Below are positions 1 to 6,468 of a stretch of DNA of 6,553 nucleotides, one piece after another (the stretch's first letter is position 1; every line of letters starts with the position of its first letter). Position numbers and translations under genes: made by a program. Source of the stretch: Anaerolineaceae bacterium (lineage in GTDB: Bacteria > Chloroflexota > Anaerolineae > Anaerolineales > Anaerolineaceae). A model generated the notes under the pieces. That model saw nothing but the letters and a program-made list of their open reading frames with translations, was not told where the DNA came from and searched no databases. The stretch spans positions 1 through 6,553 of the forward strand of contig JAIOTF010000071.1 in NCBI GenBank assembly GCA_021107195.1. Direction: 5' to 3'.

Positions 1-2
1 AA

Positions 3-92
3 GAAAGAGAATCTATATATTCTTCGTCTAATTGGCTCAAAGAAACTCCAGATAAGTTCATGCCTATTAATTTACCCTATTTTATTCATTAA
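3..92 (+). CDS. Possible C-terminal end of an unrecognised gene (5' partial)
   Basis: The frame starting at base 3 is open from the window edge to a TAA at 90-92 and gives 29 residues ending in LKETPDKFMPINLPYFIH. The mix of charged, polar and aromatic residues reads like a genuine protein C-terminus, but 29 codons is too short to prove coding. The first + strand frame is also open, up to a TAG at 169-171, so the choice of frame is uncertain. The product is not recognised. If real, it converges on the WD40 gene. Confidence 0.3.
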   Translation, partial: ERESIYSSSNWLKETPDKFMPINLPYFIH

Positions 93-132
93 CGCTAGCA
101 ATTCGCTTTGGGGGAGTGAACGGTTACAAATT

Positions 133-163
133 TTAAAGGACTGTTTTTTGAGCAGTCCTTTAA
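133..163 (-). terminator. Hairpin terminator behind the WD40 lipoprotein gene
   Basis: This is a perfect 11-bp inverted repeat: TTAAAGGACTG at 133-143 and its complement at 153-163, with a 9-nt loop. It begins 21 bp past the stop of the minus-strand lipoprotein gene, the right place for its terminator. On the minus strand the 3' side reads CCTTTAAAATTTG, so the U-tract is short and interrupted. On the + strand there is no T-run after the stem. The hairpin is certain; strong intrinsic termination is not. Confidence 0.55.
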
Positions 164-184
164 GGGATTAGTACTTCAAGGATT

Positions 185-1339
185 TCATTGTGCCTGCCAC
201 AAACGAACCGTACCGTCTGCCGAGGAGGAAACCAGCGTGCGGCCGTCAGGCGAAAAGGCGATCGAATTGACAAGGTCGGTGTGCCCTGCCAGGGACAGCA
301 GCCTGGTATGGGAATCCACCTCCCAGATGGACAACTCATTGAAGATGGTGACGACCAGCAGCTTACCATCCGGTGAGAAGGCCAGACTTTGGGTTATCGA
401 TGTGCCTTCAACCAGTGTGCCGAGGGCCTGACCGCTGGTTTGGTCCCAGAGCTGGATGATGGGTTTTGATTGACCATCTACGGTTCCAGCAGTGGTAACG
501 GCCAGCAGATGACCGTTGGGGGCCAGTTCGGCATCACCGATGAAATCTTCATGGCCGAGGAAGGCACCCATGGCACCTGAAGAAACATCCATCACCTGGG
601 TGCTGCCGCGCGCCACCCAGATCAGGTAGCGGTCATCGCTCGAAAATGTGGCGTTGTACACCGGGGCAGCAGTCTCAAAACCAGTCAGTTTTTTGATCTG
701 CTCGCCGCTGTCAACGTTCCAGAGAGTGACGGCAATCTCATCCCATGAAGAGATGGCCACCAGGCTGCCATCGCTAGAGAAGACGGCATCGATAAAGCCG
801 TTCTCGGGGGCGATAGTGCGCACGATCTGCCCGGTGTTGGTCTCGCGCAGGTCGAGATTCATTTGATCGGATGTGGTTGCCATCAGGCCGGTGGTCGGCG
901 AAAAGTCCAGCACCGTGATTGGTTCCTGCACAACGACAGTGGAGAGGGTCTCGAGGGTACTGCTGTCCAACAACGACAGCCCGCCCCGGGCCAGAATGCC
1001 GATCCGTTTTCCGTCTTGAGACCAGAGCAGCCGGTAGGGGTTCTCGATTTGCACCTGGGCTATTTCCTTTAACAGGATGGCGTTTTCCGGGGTGATGACT
1101 TGCGCTTCGGCGACAGCGGCTGGCGGGGGTGTTTCGGCCGCTTCGCTGTGGGGGGCGGAATCAGGCTCGCTCGGCACAGGTTCAACGGGTTCGGGTTCTT
1201 CCGGTGCGGGCTCAACTGGAGCGGGAGCTTCCTCTGCAGAGGGAATGCTCTGCTGGACGAGGTCCAGGACGCTGCAGGATGTGAGCAGCAAAGAGAGCAG
1301 TGTAAAAAAAACGATGGTGCGAAAGGTGAAGCGGGACAT
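185..1339 (-). CDS. Secreted WD40-repeat (seven-bladed propeller) lipoprotein
   Basis: Predicted 384-residue lipoprotein. It starts MSRFTFRTIVFF with a basic n-region, a hydrophobic core and a lipobox LTSC with the acylated cysteine at C22. Signal peptidase II should cut before C22 and leave the protein anchored outside the cytoplasmic membrane. Residues of about 36-80 form a low-complexity Pro/Glu/Ala linker. From about residue 95 to the end there are seven WD40-type units; the later ones are clearest (FSPDGK...LSIWEVD, then FSPDGRTL...TVRLW at the very C-terminus). Seven units fit one closed propeller, a fold that usually binds other proteins; no catalytic motif is seen. The frame runs 47 codons further upstream to a TTG, but ATG 1339 is chosen because GAAGGAGG stands 5 nt before it and the signal peptide begins there. 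The gene is divergent from the histidine kinase, so a sensory or scaffolding link is possible but only inferred. Confidence 0.9.
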   Translation of the reverse strand: MSRFTFRTIVFFTLLSLLLTSCSVLDLVQQSIPSAEEAPAPVEPAPEEPEPVEPVPSEPDSAPHSEAAETPPPAAVAEAQVITPENAILLKEIAQVQIENPYRLLWSQDGKRIGILARGGLSLLDSSTLETLSTVVVQEPITVLDFSPTTGLMATTSDQMNLDLRETNTGQIVRTIAPENGFIDAVFSSDGSLVAISSWDEIAVTLWNVDSGEQIKKLTGFETAAPVYNATFSSDDRYLIWVARGSTQVMDVSSGAMGAFLGHEDFIGDAELAPNGHLLAVTTAGTVDGQSKPIIQLWDQTSGQALGTLVEGTSITQSLAFSPDGKLLVVTIFNELSIWEVDSHTRLLSLAGHTDLVNSIAFSPDGRTLVSSSADGTVRLWQAQ

Positions 1340-1343
1340 GTTG

Positions 1344-1351
1344 ACCTCCTT
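1344..1351 (-). promoter_or_regulatory. Strong ribosome binding site that sets the lipoprotein start
   Basis: Read on the minus strand, AAGGAGGT precedes ATG 1339 with a 4-nt gap. This is a near-perfect Shine-Dalgarno sequence. It decides against the longer frame beginning at 1480, which would start on a TTG inside the mobile element. Confidence 0.85.
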
Positions 1352-1420
1352 CACAAAGATGTCATGTTTGTCTACTTGTGTGCATTGTTCATGCCAGACG
1401 GGAGTTCTGTCTTTAGTTTT

Positions 1421-1426
1421 AGTATA
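1421..1426 (-). promoter_or_regulatory. Candidate -10 box for the lipoprotein gene
   Basis: The minus strand reads TATACT here, five of six matches to the bacterial -10 consensus. It would give a leader of about 75 nt before the strong ribosome binding site. No good -35 hexamer lies 16-18 bp upstream, so the call rests on the -10 and its position only. Confidence 0.35.
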
Positions 1427-1458
1427 AACCGAAATCGTGCTTTTTGTGTGGGAAGATA

Positions 1459-1467
1459 GGAGAAAAA
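1459..1467 (+). repeat. Left copy of 9-bp target-site duplication
   Basis: GGAGAAAAA directly abuts the left inverted repeat of the 111-bp element. The same nine bases directly abut the right end at 1579-1587. A perfect flanking duplication at the exact ends is the usual footprint of transposition with a staggered 9-bp cut. Confidence 0.8.
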
Positions 1468-1578
1468 CAGCAATTCTCAATATGCTGGAGTAAATCTGTT
1501 GTAGTAACGACTTCAGTCGTTAGATGTCAAAAATTAACGATTAAAATCGTTACTACAAATCTAAATTGAGAATTGCTG
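1468..1578. mobile_element. 111-bp MITE-like element with nested GTAG hairpins, copy 1
   Basis: Non-coding element with perfect 14-bp terminal inverted repeats (CAGCAATTCTCAAT at 1468-1481, its complement at 1565-1578) and a perfect 9-bp target duplication. Inside are two hairpins in mirror arrangement. GTAG at 1501-1504 precedes a stem TAACGAC/GTCGTTA with a TTCA loop (1505-1522). A stem TAACGAT/ATCGTTA with a TAAA loop (1535-1552) is followed by CTAC (1553-1556), the complement of GTAG. A GTAG foot next to a short palindrome is the known signature of REP sequences mobilised by RAYT transposases, and two in inverse orientation form a BIME. The element therefore looks like a MITE by its ends and a BIME by its core. 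It lies between the lipoprotein and kinase genes. No transposase is in the window, so it would have to move in trans. Confidence 0.85.
1501..1556. repeat. BIME-like pair of inverted REP hairpins (copy 1)
   Basis: Two 18-nt hairpins (1505-1522 and 1535-1552), each a 7-bp stem with a 4-nt loop, are separated by 12 nt and flanked outside by GTAG and CTAC. The outer 11 positions of each side (GTAGTAACGA and its complement) can also pair with each other, so a single long stem is an alternative fold. Such structures can stall RNases or act as transposase recognition sites; which applies here is unknown. Confidence 0.75.
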
Positions 1579-1587
1579 GGAGAAAAA
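1579..1587 (+). repeat. Right copy of 9-bp target-site duplication
   Basis: GGAGAAAAA starts immediately after the right terminal inverted repeat and is identical to 1459-1467. The following bases (AAGGATAGG) differ from those beside the left copy, so the duplication ends cleanly. Confidence 0.8.
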
Positions 1588-1628
1588 AAGGATAGGTTTG
1601 CACGCCTGATTGAAGGCAGGCAGTCACC

Positions 1629-1657
1629 TTGCGCCGCTTTCGGGGCACAGGTACAAT
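1629..1657 (+). promoter_or_regulatory. Candidate promoter of the two-component operon
   Basis: TACAAT at 1652-1657 matches the -10 consensus at five of six positions. It lies 17 bp after TTGCGC (1629-1634), a weak -35 that keeps only the TTG. The expected transcription start is at about 1664, which is the A of the kinase start codon, so the message may be leaderless. Confidence 0.5.
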
Positions 1658-1663
1658 GAAAGC

Positions 1664-3877
1664 ATGGCTGAAAAAGTGGATATTCCTTTTCTGCATAGAA
1701 AGAGTTTGCTGGGAGTCAGCGTTTTGTATATCGCGTTGCACCTGGCCTGGTTGGTCTGGGCGCGCAAACCGGCGATGGAGCGTCTGGTGATCGGCAATCT
1801 GGCAATGCTGTTTACCTCCTTGCTGGCGGCAGCAGCGGCAGTTTGGGTGCGCAAGGCTCTCGAAGCGGACCGGCGCTTGCAGCGTTCGTGGACCTGGCTG
1901 GCGATTGGACTTTCGGTGTGGACATTGGGTGACTTGGTGCGCACCCTGCTGCATGCCATGCAATTTGCCTGGGATGTGCAGTTGGTACCGCTGGAGGTGC
2001 TCTATTTGCTGGGTTCTCTGCCTTTGTGGATTGGATTGGCGATCTATCCGCACTCGCAGCGACAGACATTTGGCCGCCTGGAACTGCTGTTTGATATGAG
2101 CCTCACTACGACTGCCGGTCTGACCCTGGTTTGGATCAGCGTCTTGCAGCCGATGCAGGCCTGGCTTCCTGCGGGCAGCCGTCCGACGGCACTCATTTAT
2201 CCGCTGGTTGATCTGGCCGGTTTGCTGCTCTTGATCAATCTCTTCGTGCTGGCTGAGGTGGGGCGTCTTTCAGCCGCATTTGGCTGGATATTTTTGGGGT
2301 TTGGGGCGTATGCGGTCACAGACCTGATCTATGTTTCTCTTTTAAATACCGGTGTATATCAAATTGGCAGTCTTGTGGATCTGGGCTGGGTTTTGGGCGA
2401 CTTTGCTTTGGTCATTGGTGCCGCGGCACAGCTTGGATACCTGACCAGGCCAAAGCAGACTTCGCGGCTGCAGCGGGCGCTGGTGCGGTTTCAGTACTAT
2501 CTGCCATTGATTGCTACGCTGGCGCTGGGTTTATACACTGTGGTGGAGTGGCAGATTGTAGGGGTGGCGAATCTGGCTGGCCTGTGGGTAACGGTTGTGC
2601 TCAGTTTGGGGCTGATCGCCCGGCTGGGCATCCTGGCTGGCGAGGTGCAGATGCAGCAGTATGCCAACCTGGTGAACAGCATTGCCGAGCCAACTTTTGT
2701 GTGTGACGAACGCGGCCGCCTGCGCCTGCTCAATCCGGCCTTGCTGGCCGCAGTTGGTTATGAAACCCCGCAGCAGTTGTTGGGAAAGTCGCTGCAATTG
2801 ATTGTGGTGCCTGAAGCAGATGGTGAAACAGCCTCACCGCTCAAGTCTGGTTTGAGTGGTGGCTGGTTGGGCGAGGCGCGCTTACGCCGCCGGGATGGTT
2901 CCATGTTCCCGGTTTCGTTGGCTCTGCGGCCTTTGTTGCCAACCGGTGACCGGCGGCTGGCGCTGGCCGGTACGGCGCACGACCTGAGCCTGGAGAAACG
3001 CCGTCAGGACGAACTGCGGCATGCCTATGAGCAGATCGCCAGTGATCGGACGGAGCTGGAGCGTTTGAATATCGATCTTGAAAACAAGGTATCTGAAAAA
3101 ACGGCCAATTTGACAGCGGCTTATTTGCAACTGGAGCAGCAGAACCTGCGCCTGCGTGAGCTGGATAAGCTCAAATCGGAGTTTGTTTCGATGGTCTCGC
3201 ATGAGCTGCGTTCACCGTTGACCATCATCAATGGGGGAATTGAGCTTTCTTTGGCATCTGGTGAGGGGATGCCGGATCGTACGCGTGAAAACTTGGCTTT
3301 GGTGCAGGATGAGATCCTGCGTTTAACTCGCTTTGTGGAGACGATCCTCGACCTGTCTGCACTGGAGGCTGGTCGGCTGCCGCTTTATCCGGCCCCGCTG
3401 GAACTGCAAAATATGGTGCAGACCATGCAGCGTCAGCTCAGCCGCCAGCCGGACGCAGAACGCATCCAGTGGCAGGTGCCGTCAGACCTGCCGCCGCTGC
3501 TGGCGGATGAACAGGCATTGACCAGCATCCTCTTTCATTTACTGGATAATGCTTTTAAGTATGCGCCGTCCGGGACGATCCTGCTCAGCGCGGCACAGAT
3601 TCCCGAAGGGCGCATCCAGGTGCAGGTGAAGGATGAGGGACCAGGCATTCCCCTGGATGCGATCCCGATGTTGTTCGACCGTTTTTATCGCTCTAACCCC
3701 AAAGATGCGCAAACGGTATATGGGCATGGTCTGGGCCTGTACATTGTGCAGCGGTTGTTGGAAGCAATGGGCGGCGAGATCCGCGCGGAGAACCGGCCGC
3801 AAGGCGGGGCTTGCTTTACTTTCTGGGTACCAGAGGCTGATGCCAACCCTGATGAGGAGGGAGAAGGTCATGGTTGA
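1664..3877 (+). CDS. Membrane-bound PAS-domain sensor histidine kinase
   Basis: 737 residues from ATG 1664. Residues of about 14-328 are strongly hydrophobic and form roughly nine or ten membrane helices with short loops; the sensory family is not recognised and no large extracytoplasmic domain is seen. A PAS domain follows at about 333-440 (TFVCDERGRLRLLNPA near its start, RRRDGSMFPVSLAL later). Then comes a charged coiled coil (about 443-507). The HisKA domain has the H-box SMVSHELRSPL with phospho-acceptor H513. The ATPase domain has an N-box around N629 (DNAFKYA), a G1 box at 657-663 (DEGPGIP) and a G2 box at 687-691 (GHGLG). All key kinase residues are present, so it should autophosphorylate and pass phosphate to the adjacent regulator. 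There is no HAMP domain. An in-frame TTG at 1610 would add 18 residues but has no ribosome binding site. ATG 1664 also lacks a clear one and fits a leaderless start. The last 8 bp overlap the regulator gene. Confidence 0.93.
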   Translation: MAEKVDIPFLHRKSLLGVSVLYIALHLAWLVWARKPAMERLVIGNLAMLFTSLLAAAAAVWVRKALEADRRLQRSWTWLAIGLSVWTLGDLVRTLLHAMQFAWDVQLVPLEVLYLLGSLPLWIGLAIYPHSQRQTFGRLELLFDMSLTTTAGLTLVWISVLQPMQAWLPAGSRPTALIYPLVDLAGLLLLINLFVLAEVGRLSAAFGWIFLGFGAYAVTDLIYVSLLNTGVYQIGSLVDLGWVLGDFALVIGAAAQLGYLTRPKQTSRLQRALVRFQYYLPLIATLALGLYTVVEWQIVGVANLAGLWVTVVLSLGLIARLGILAGEVQMQQYANLVNSIAEPTFVCDERGRLRLLNPALLAAVGYETPQQLLGKSLQLIVVPEADGETASPLKSGLSGGWLGEARLRRRDGSMFPVSLALRPLLPTGDRRLALAGTAHDLSLEKRRQDELRHAYEQIASDRTELERLNIDLENKVSEKTANLTAAYLQLEQQNLRLRELDKLKSEFVSMVSHELRSPLTIINGGIELSLASGEGMPDRTRENLALVQDEILRLTRFVETILDLSALEAGRLPLYPAPLELQNMVQTMQRQLSRQPDAERIQWQVPSDLPPLLADEQALTSILFHLLDNAFKYAPSGTILLSAAQIPEGRIQVQVKDEGPGIPLDAIPMLFDRFYRSNPKDAQTVYGHGLGLYIVQRLLEAMGGEIRAENRPQGGACFTFWVPEADANPDEEGEGHG

Positions 3878-4553
3878 TAGACTCTTGTTGGTGGATGATG
3901 ACACTACCCTGTTGCGTTTCACCCGGGAGTATCTGGAAGGACAGGGCTTTGAGGTGAGTGCTGCCAACAGTGGGGTGGAAGCGCTGCGCTTGGCCTATCA
4001 GGAACACCCTGATCTGGTTGTATTGGATGTGATGATGCCCGGCATGGATGGTTGGGAAGTCACCCGGCGTCTGCGGGAATTGTCGGATGTGCCGATCATC
4101 CTGGTGACGGCCAAAACTGCCGAAGAGGATAAATTGCATGGATTCCAGTTGGGGGTGGATGACTATGTGACCAAGCCGTTCAGCTTTGCCGAGCTGGGAG
4201 CGCGCATTCAGGCCGTGTTGGGGCGGGCCCGCCAGCAGTCGGCGGTGGAGCACAACGTGATCCCCTTTGGCGATTTGCTGCTCGACCTTGACCGGCACGA
4301 AGTACGGCGCGGCGAGGAAGTGATTCAACTGACCCCCACTGAATTTCGGCTGCTGGAAGTACTGGCCGGACGCAAAGGGAAGGCCGTCTCAGAGCTGGAT
4401 TTGATCATGCATGTGTGGGGGCGGGAAGAGGAAGAAGAAACGGCGGCCGTGCGCCGCTATATCTGGCTGCTGCGTAAAAAACTGGAACCCGAACCTTCCT
4501 CTCCGCAGTATATCGTGACCGTCAGAGGGTATGGGTACAGGCTGGAGGGGTGA
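3870..4553 (+). CDS. OmpR/PhoB-family response regulator
   Basis: 227 residues, the usual length for this family. The receiver domain (about 4-118) has the acidic pocket D9/D10, phospho-acceptor D53 in LVVLDVMMPG, T80 and K102 (TKPFS), so it should be phosphorylated by the upstream kinase. The C-terminal winged helix (about 131-227) binds DNA; its recognition helix is around residues 191-205 (TAAVRRYIWLLRKKL) and it ends in the typical VRGYGYRLEG. A run of five glutamates (186-190) just before the recognition helix is uncommon. ATG 3870 is chosen because the receiver domain starts there and GAGGAGG lies about 9 nt upstream; the same frame stays open far upstream inside the kinase gene, but that part has no domain content. 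The start overlaps the kinase stop by 8 bp, which points to translational coupling. Target genes are unknown. Confidence 0.95.
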   Translation: MVDRLLLVDDDTTLLRFTREYLEGQGFEVSAANSGVEALRLAYQEHPDLVVLDVMMPGMDGWEVTRRLRELSDVPIILVTAKTAEEDKLHGFQLGVDDYVTKPFSFAELGARIQAVLGRARQQSAVEHNVIPFGDLLLDLDRHEVRRGEEVIQLTPTEFRLLEVLAGRKGKAVSELDLIMHVWGREEEEETAAVRRYIWLLRKKLEPEPSSPQYIVTVRGYGYRLEG

Positions 4554-4561
4554 GAAATACC

Positions 4562-4672
4562 CAGCAATTCTCAATATGCTGAAGTAAATATGTCGTAGTA
4601 ACGACTTCAGTCGTTAAATGTTTGAAATTAATGATTAAAATCGTCACTGCAAAGCTAAACTGGGAATTGCTA
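4562..4672. mobile_element. 111-bp MITE-like element with nested GTAG hairpins, copy 2 (decayed)
   Basis: Same length and orientation as the element at 1468-1578, aligning without gaps with 14 differences (about 87% identity). The left 20 bp and the GTAG plus first hairpin (4595-4616) are unchanged. The right inverted repeat has three changes (ACTGGGAATTGCTA). The second hairpin (4629-4646) has one broken and one wobble pair, and its CTAC foot has become CTGC. The flanks AGAAATACC (4553-4561) and AGAAGTTACC (4673-4682) look like a degraded target duplication. The element starts 8 bp after the regulator stop, so its hairpins will be in the 3' end of the two-component transcript and may protect or end it, though no U-tract follows. 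Confidence 0.8.
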
Positions 4673-4683
4673 AGAAGTTACCT

Positions 4684-4712
4684 TTAGAAGTTGAGTTTGT
4701 ATCGCATATAAT
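4684..4712 (+). promoter_or_regulatory. Candidate promoter of the restriction-modification operon
   Basis: A perfect -10 consensus TATAAT sits at 4707-4712. The best-spaced -35 (17 bp away) is the poor TTAGAA at 4684-4689, three of six matches. Transcription would begin near 4719 and leave a leader of about 37 nt carrying AGGAAAG before the methyltransferase ATG. No controller-protein (C-box) operator repeat is evident. Confidence 0.5.
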
Positions 4713-4755
4713 TGTATTGGAATAACGGTTTCATTAACCTTGAACAGGAAAGATT

Positions 4756-5637
4756 ATGGCTAGCGATTATTTAGACAGAATATATTTAGGGGATTGTGAA
4801 CAAGTATTAAAAGAAGTTCCTGATAATTCTGTTGACTTGATCTTCACTTCTCCTCCCTATGCCGATCAGCGGCGGTCTACCTATGGTGGTGTGAAGCCGA
4901 GCGAGTATGTGGATTGGTTCATGCCAAAGGCAGCACAATTTCAACGAGTCTTAAAGCCAACAGGAACGTTTGTGTTAAATATTAAAGAAAGAGTTGTCAA
5001 TGGAGAAAGACATACTTATGTAATAGAACTTATTTTGAAAATGCGGCAGGAAGGCTGGCTTTGGACCGAAGAATTTATGTGGCATAAGAAGAATTCTTAT
5101 CCAGGCAAATGGCCAAATCGCTTCCGGGATTCATGGGAAAGATTATTGCAATTCAATTTGCAAAGAAAATTTAATATGTATCAGGAAACTGTCATGGTTC
5201 CTGTAGGCGATTGGGCGAAAAACCGATTAGGAAATCTTAGTGAAACCGATAAAACCCGCGATGAATCAAAAGTCGGCAGCGGGTTTGGAAAGAATATATC
5301 GAATTGGCTGGGTAGAGACAAGGTGTATCCAACGAATGTGATTCACATGGCTACTGAATGCTCGAATCGGAATCACAGTGCCGCTTTTCCTGAGCAGCTC
5401 CCGGAATGGTTTATTCGTTTGTTCACTTTAGAAGATGATGTTGTTTTGGATCCATTTGTTGGATCAGGAACAACAGCAGTTGTGGCAAAAATAATGAAGC
5501 GGAGATTCATTGGCATTGATTCAAATGAAGAATATTTTGAATTGGCCAAGGATAGACTAAAGGCAGTTCAGGTGCCGCTGTTTCAGTTGGCAGAACCTTC
5601 AGAAGATTATGATTTAGGCGAAAGTGGGACAGAATAA
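4756..5637 (+). CDS. Type II DNA methyltransferase, beta class (probably cytosine-N4 or adenine-N6)
   Basis: 293 residues. It transfers a methyl group from S-adenosylmethionine to an exocyclic amino group in DNA and should protect the host from the endonuclease encoded just downstream. Catalytic motif IV is TSPPY at residues 31-35, preceded by DLIF. The AdoMet-binding motif I is DPFVGSGT at 232-239, followed by RFIGIDSNEEYFELA. Having motif IV before motif I is the beta-class order. SPPY, rather than NPPY or DPPY, is typical of m4C enzymes, but some m6A enzymes have it too. The variable target-recognition region lies between, about residues 125-215; the site recognised cannot be read from the sequence. 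ATG 4756 has AGGAAAG a few nt upstream. Base composition is AT-richer than the two-component genes, as expected for a transferred cassette. Confidence 0.93.
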   Translation: MASDYLDRIYLGDCEQVLKEVPDNSVDLIFTSPPYADQRRSTYGGVKPSEYVDWFMPKAAQFQRVLKPTGTFVLNIKERVVNGERHTYVIELILKMRQEGWLWTEEFMWHKKNSYPGKWPNRFRDSWERLLQFNLQRKFNMYQETVMVPVGDWAKNRLGNLSETDKTRDESKVGSGFGKNISNWLGRDKVYPTNVIHMATECSNRNHSAAFPEQLPEWFIRLFTLEDDVVLDPFVGSGTTAVVAKIMKRRFIGIDSNEEYFELAKDRLKAVQVPLFQLAEPSEDYDLGESGTE

Positions 5638-5639
5638 GG

Positions 5640-6395
5640 ATGAATACTTTGAACATGGATGCGGTTCGGCAATACGTTAATGCCAATATTGTTGGTTTTC
5701 ATCAAAACAGATTTCAATGTTTGGAAAAATTATCTCTGAAGAGATTGTTGACCAAGAACCCGTACTTGTTCAAAGCAAAAAATCTTGTTACAGCGGGAGA
5801 TTTGATTTCCAGTTTGTTGGATGCGTTCTTGTCTTCATCAGAAGAAAAACTGTTTGGAGATTTTTTGGAAGGCCTGGCAATTTTCGTTGCCGAGAACACG
5901 AGTGGGGGACATAAATCCGCAGCTCAGGGGATTGATCTTGAATTCCTTGATGATGATTCCCATTATATCGTTTCAATCAAATCAGGAACGAATTGGGGAA
6001 ACAGTTCACAGCACAAGAAATTGGCACAGGATTTGAGTAATGCTGTGATTCGTGTGCGGCAGTTGAGAACAGGTAAGAATATCCAACCTGTTTTGGGTAT
6101 TTGCTATGGAAAGACAAGAACTAGCTATCATAAATCCGGTTATTTGAAAGTGGTTGGACAGAATTTTTGGTACCTGATCAGTGGCAATAAAGACCTGTAT
6201 ACCGACATTATTGAGCCTTTGGGGTACCGTGCCAAGGAGCATAATGATGCTTTTCTGGTGCAAAAAAACCAATTAGTGAATCGATTTACCAGAGAATTCC
6301 TTTTGCGATTTTGTAATGAGAATGGAGCAATTGATTGGGTGAAATTGGTGGAATACAACAGCGGTAATTTTGATTTGGATAAATTTGTTCAATGA
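5640..6395 (+). CDS. Type II restriction endonuclease, PmeII-like family
   Basis: 251 residues, beginning 2 bp after the methyltransferase stop, the layout of a type II restriction-modification pair. The protein matches what I recall of the PmeII-type family: KNPYLFKAKN near the N-terminus, SSEEKLFGDFLEGLA, GIDLEF, SIKSGTNWGNSSQ, GQNFWYLISG, LYTDIIEPLG, FTREFLLRF and a C-terminal IDWVKLVEYNSG. The likely PD-(D/E)XK-type metal site is E77, D99 (perhaps also E101) and K114. Lys114 sits in S-I-K, so the usual acidic residue two positions before the lysine is a serine here. The protein is full-length with no frameshift. ATG 5640 has only AAGG right next to it, so translation is probably coupled to the methyltransferase; M6 at 5655 is an alternative start. 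The cleavage site is unknown. The family name is from memory; the nuclease role is supported by context and motifs. Confidence 0.85.
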   Translation: MNTLNMDAVRQYVNANIVGFHQNRFQCLEKLSLKRLLTKNPYLFKAKNLVTAGDLISSLLDAFLSSSEEKLFGDFLEGLAIFVAENTSGGHKSAAQGIDLEFLDDDSHYIVSIKSGTNWGNSSQHKKLAQDLSNAVIRVRQLRTGKNIQPVLGICYGKTRTSYHKSGYLKVVGQNFWYLISGNKDLYTDIIEPLGYRAKEHNDAFLVQKNQLVNRFTREFLLRFCNENGAIDWVKLVEYNSGNFDLDKFVQ

Positions 6396-6468
6396 ATGGG
6401 GTTTGAAGGTCACGGGAGTAAAAAGGGAGTTTTGGGAAGAAATAATTCTTGTTGCTGGCTGCACTTCT

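Noticed and set aside
1..171. + strand frame 1 open from the edge to TAG 169
   Set aside because: It runs through the hairpin at 133-163 and has no credible protein character. The frame ending at 92 is more plausible.
1077..1427. A + strand open frame rich in Ser, Gly and Ala (GSGSSGAGSTGAG)
   Set aside because: It is the antisense reading of the lipoprotein's Pro/Glu/Ala linker and has no supporting start signal.
1340..1480. Upstream 47-codon extension of the lipoprotein frame, starting on TTG 1480 inside the mobile element
   Set aside because: The strong ribosome binding site and the signal peptide both point to ATG 1339, and the extension is not signal-like.
1501..1556. CRISPR or tRNA-like reading of the repeated hairpins
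   Set aside because: There are only two hairpins in inverse orientation with no spacer array, and no cloverleaf can be drawn. Inverted REP hairpins explain it fully.
1553..2053. Long minus-strand open frame across the kinase start
   Set aside because: It has Gln/Arg/His-rich shadow composition, no ribosome binding site, and overlaps well-supported kinase coding.
3633..3869. Upstream extension of the response regulator frame within the kinase gene
   Set aside because: The receiver domain starts at ATG 3870 with a good ribosome binding site. The upstream part is the kinase sequence read in another frame.
4691..4712. TTGAGT as the -35 partner of TATAAT
   Set aside because: The spacing is only 10 bp, far too short for a sigma-70-type promoter.
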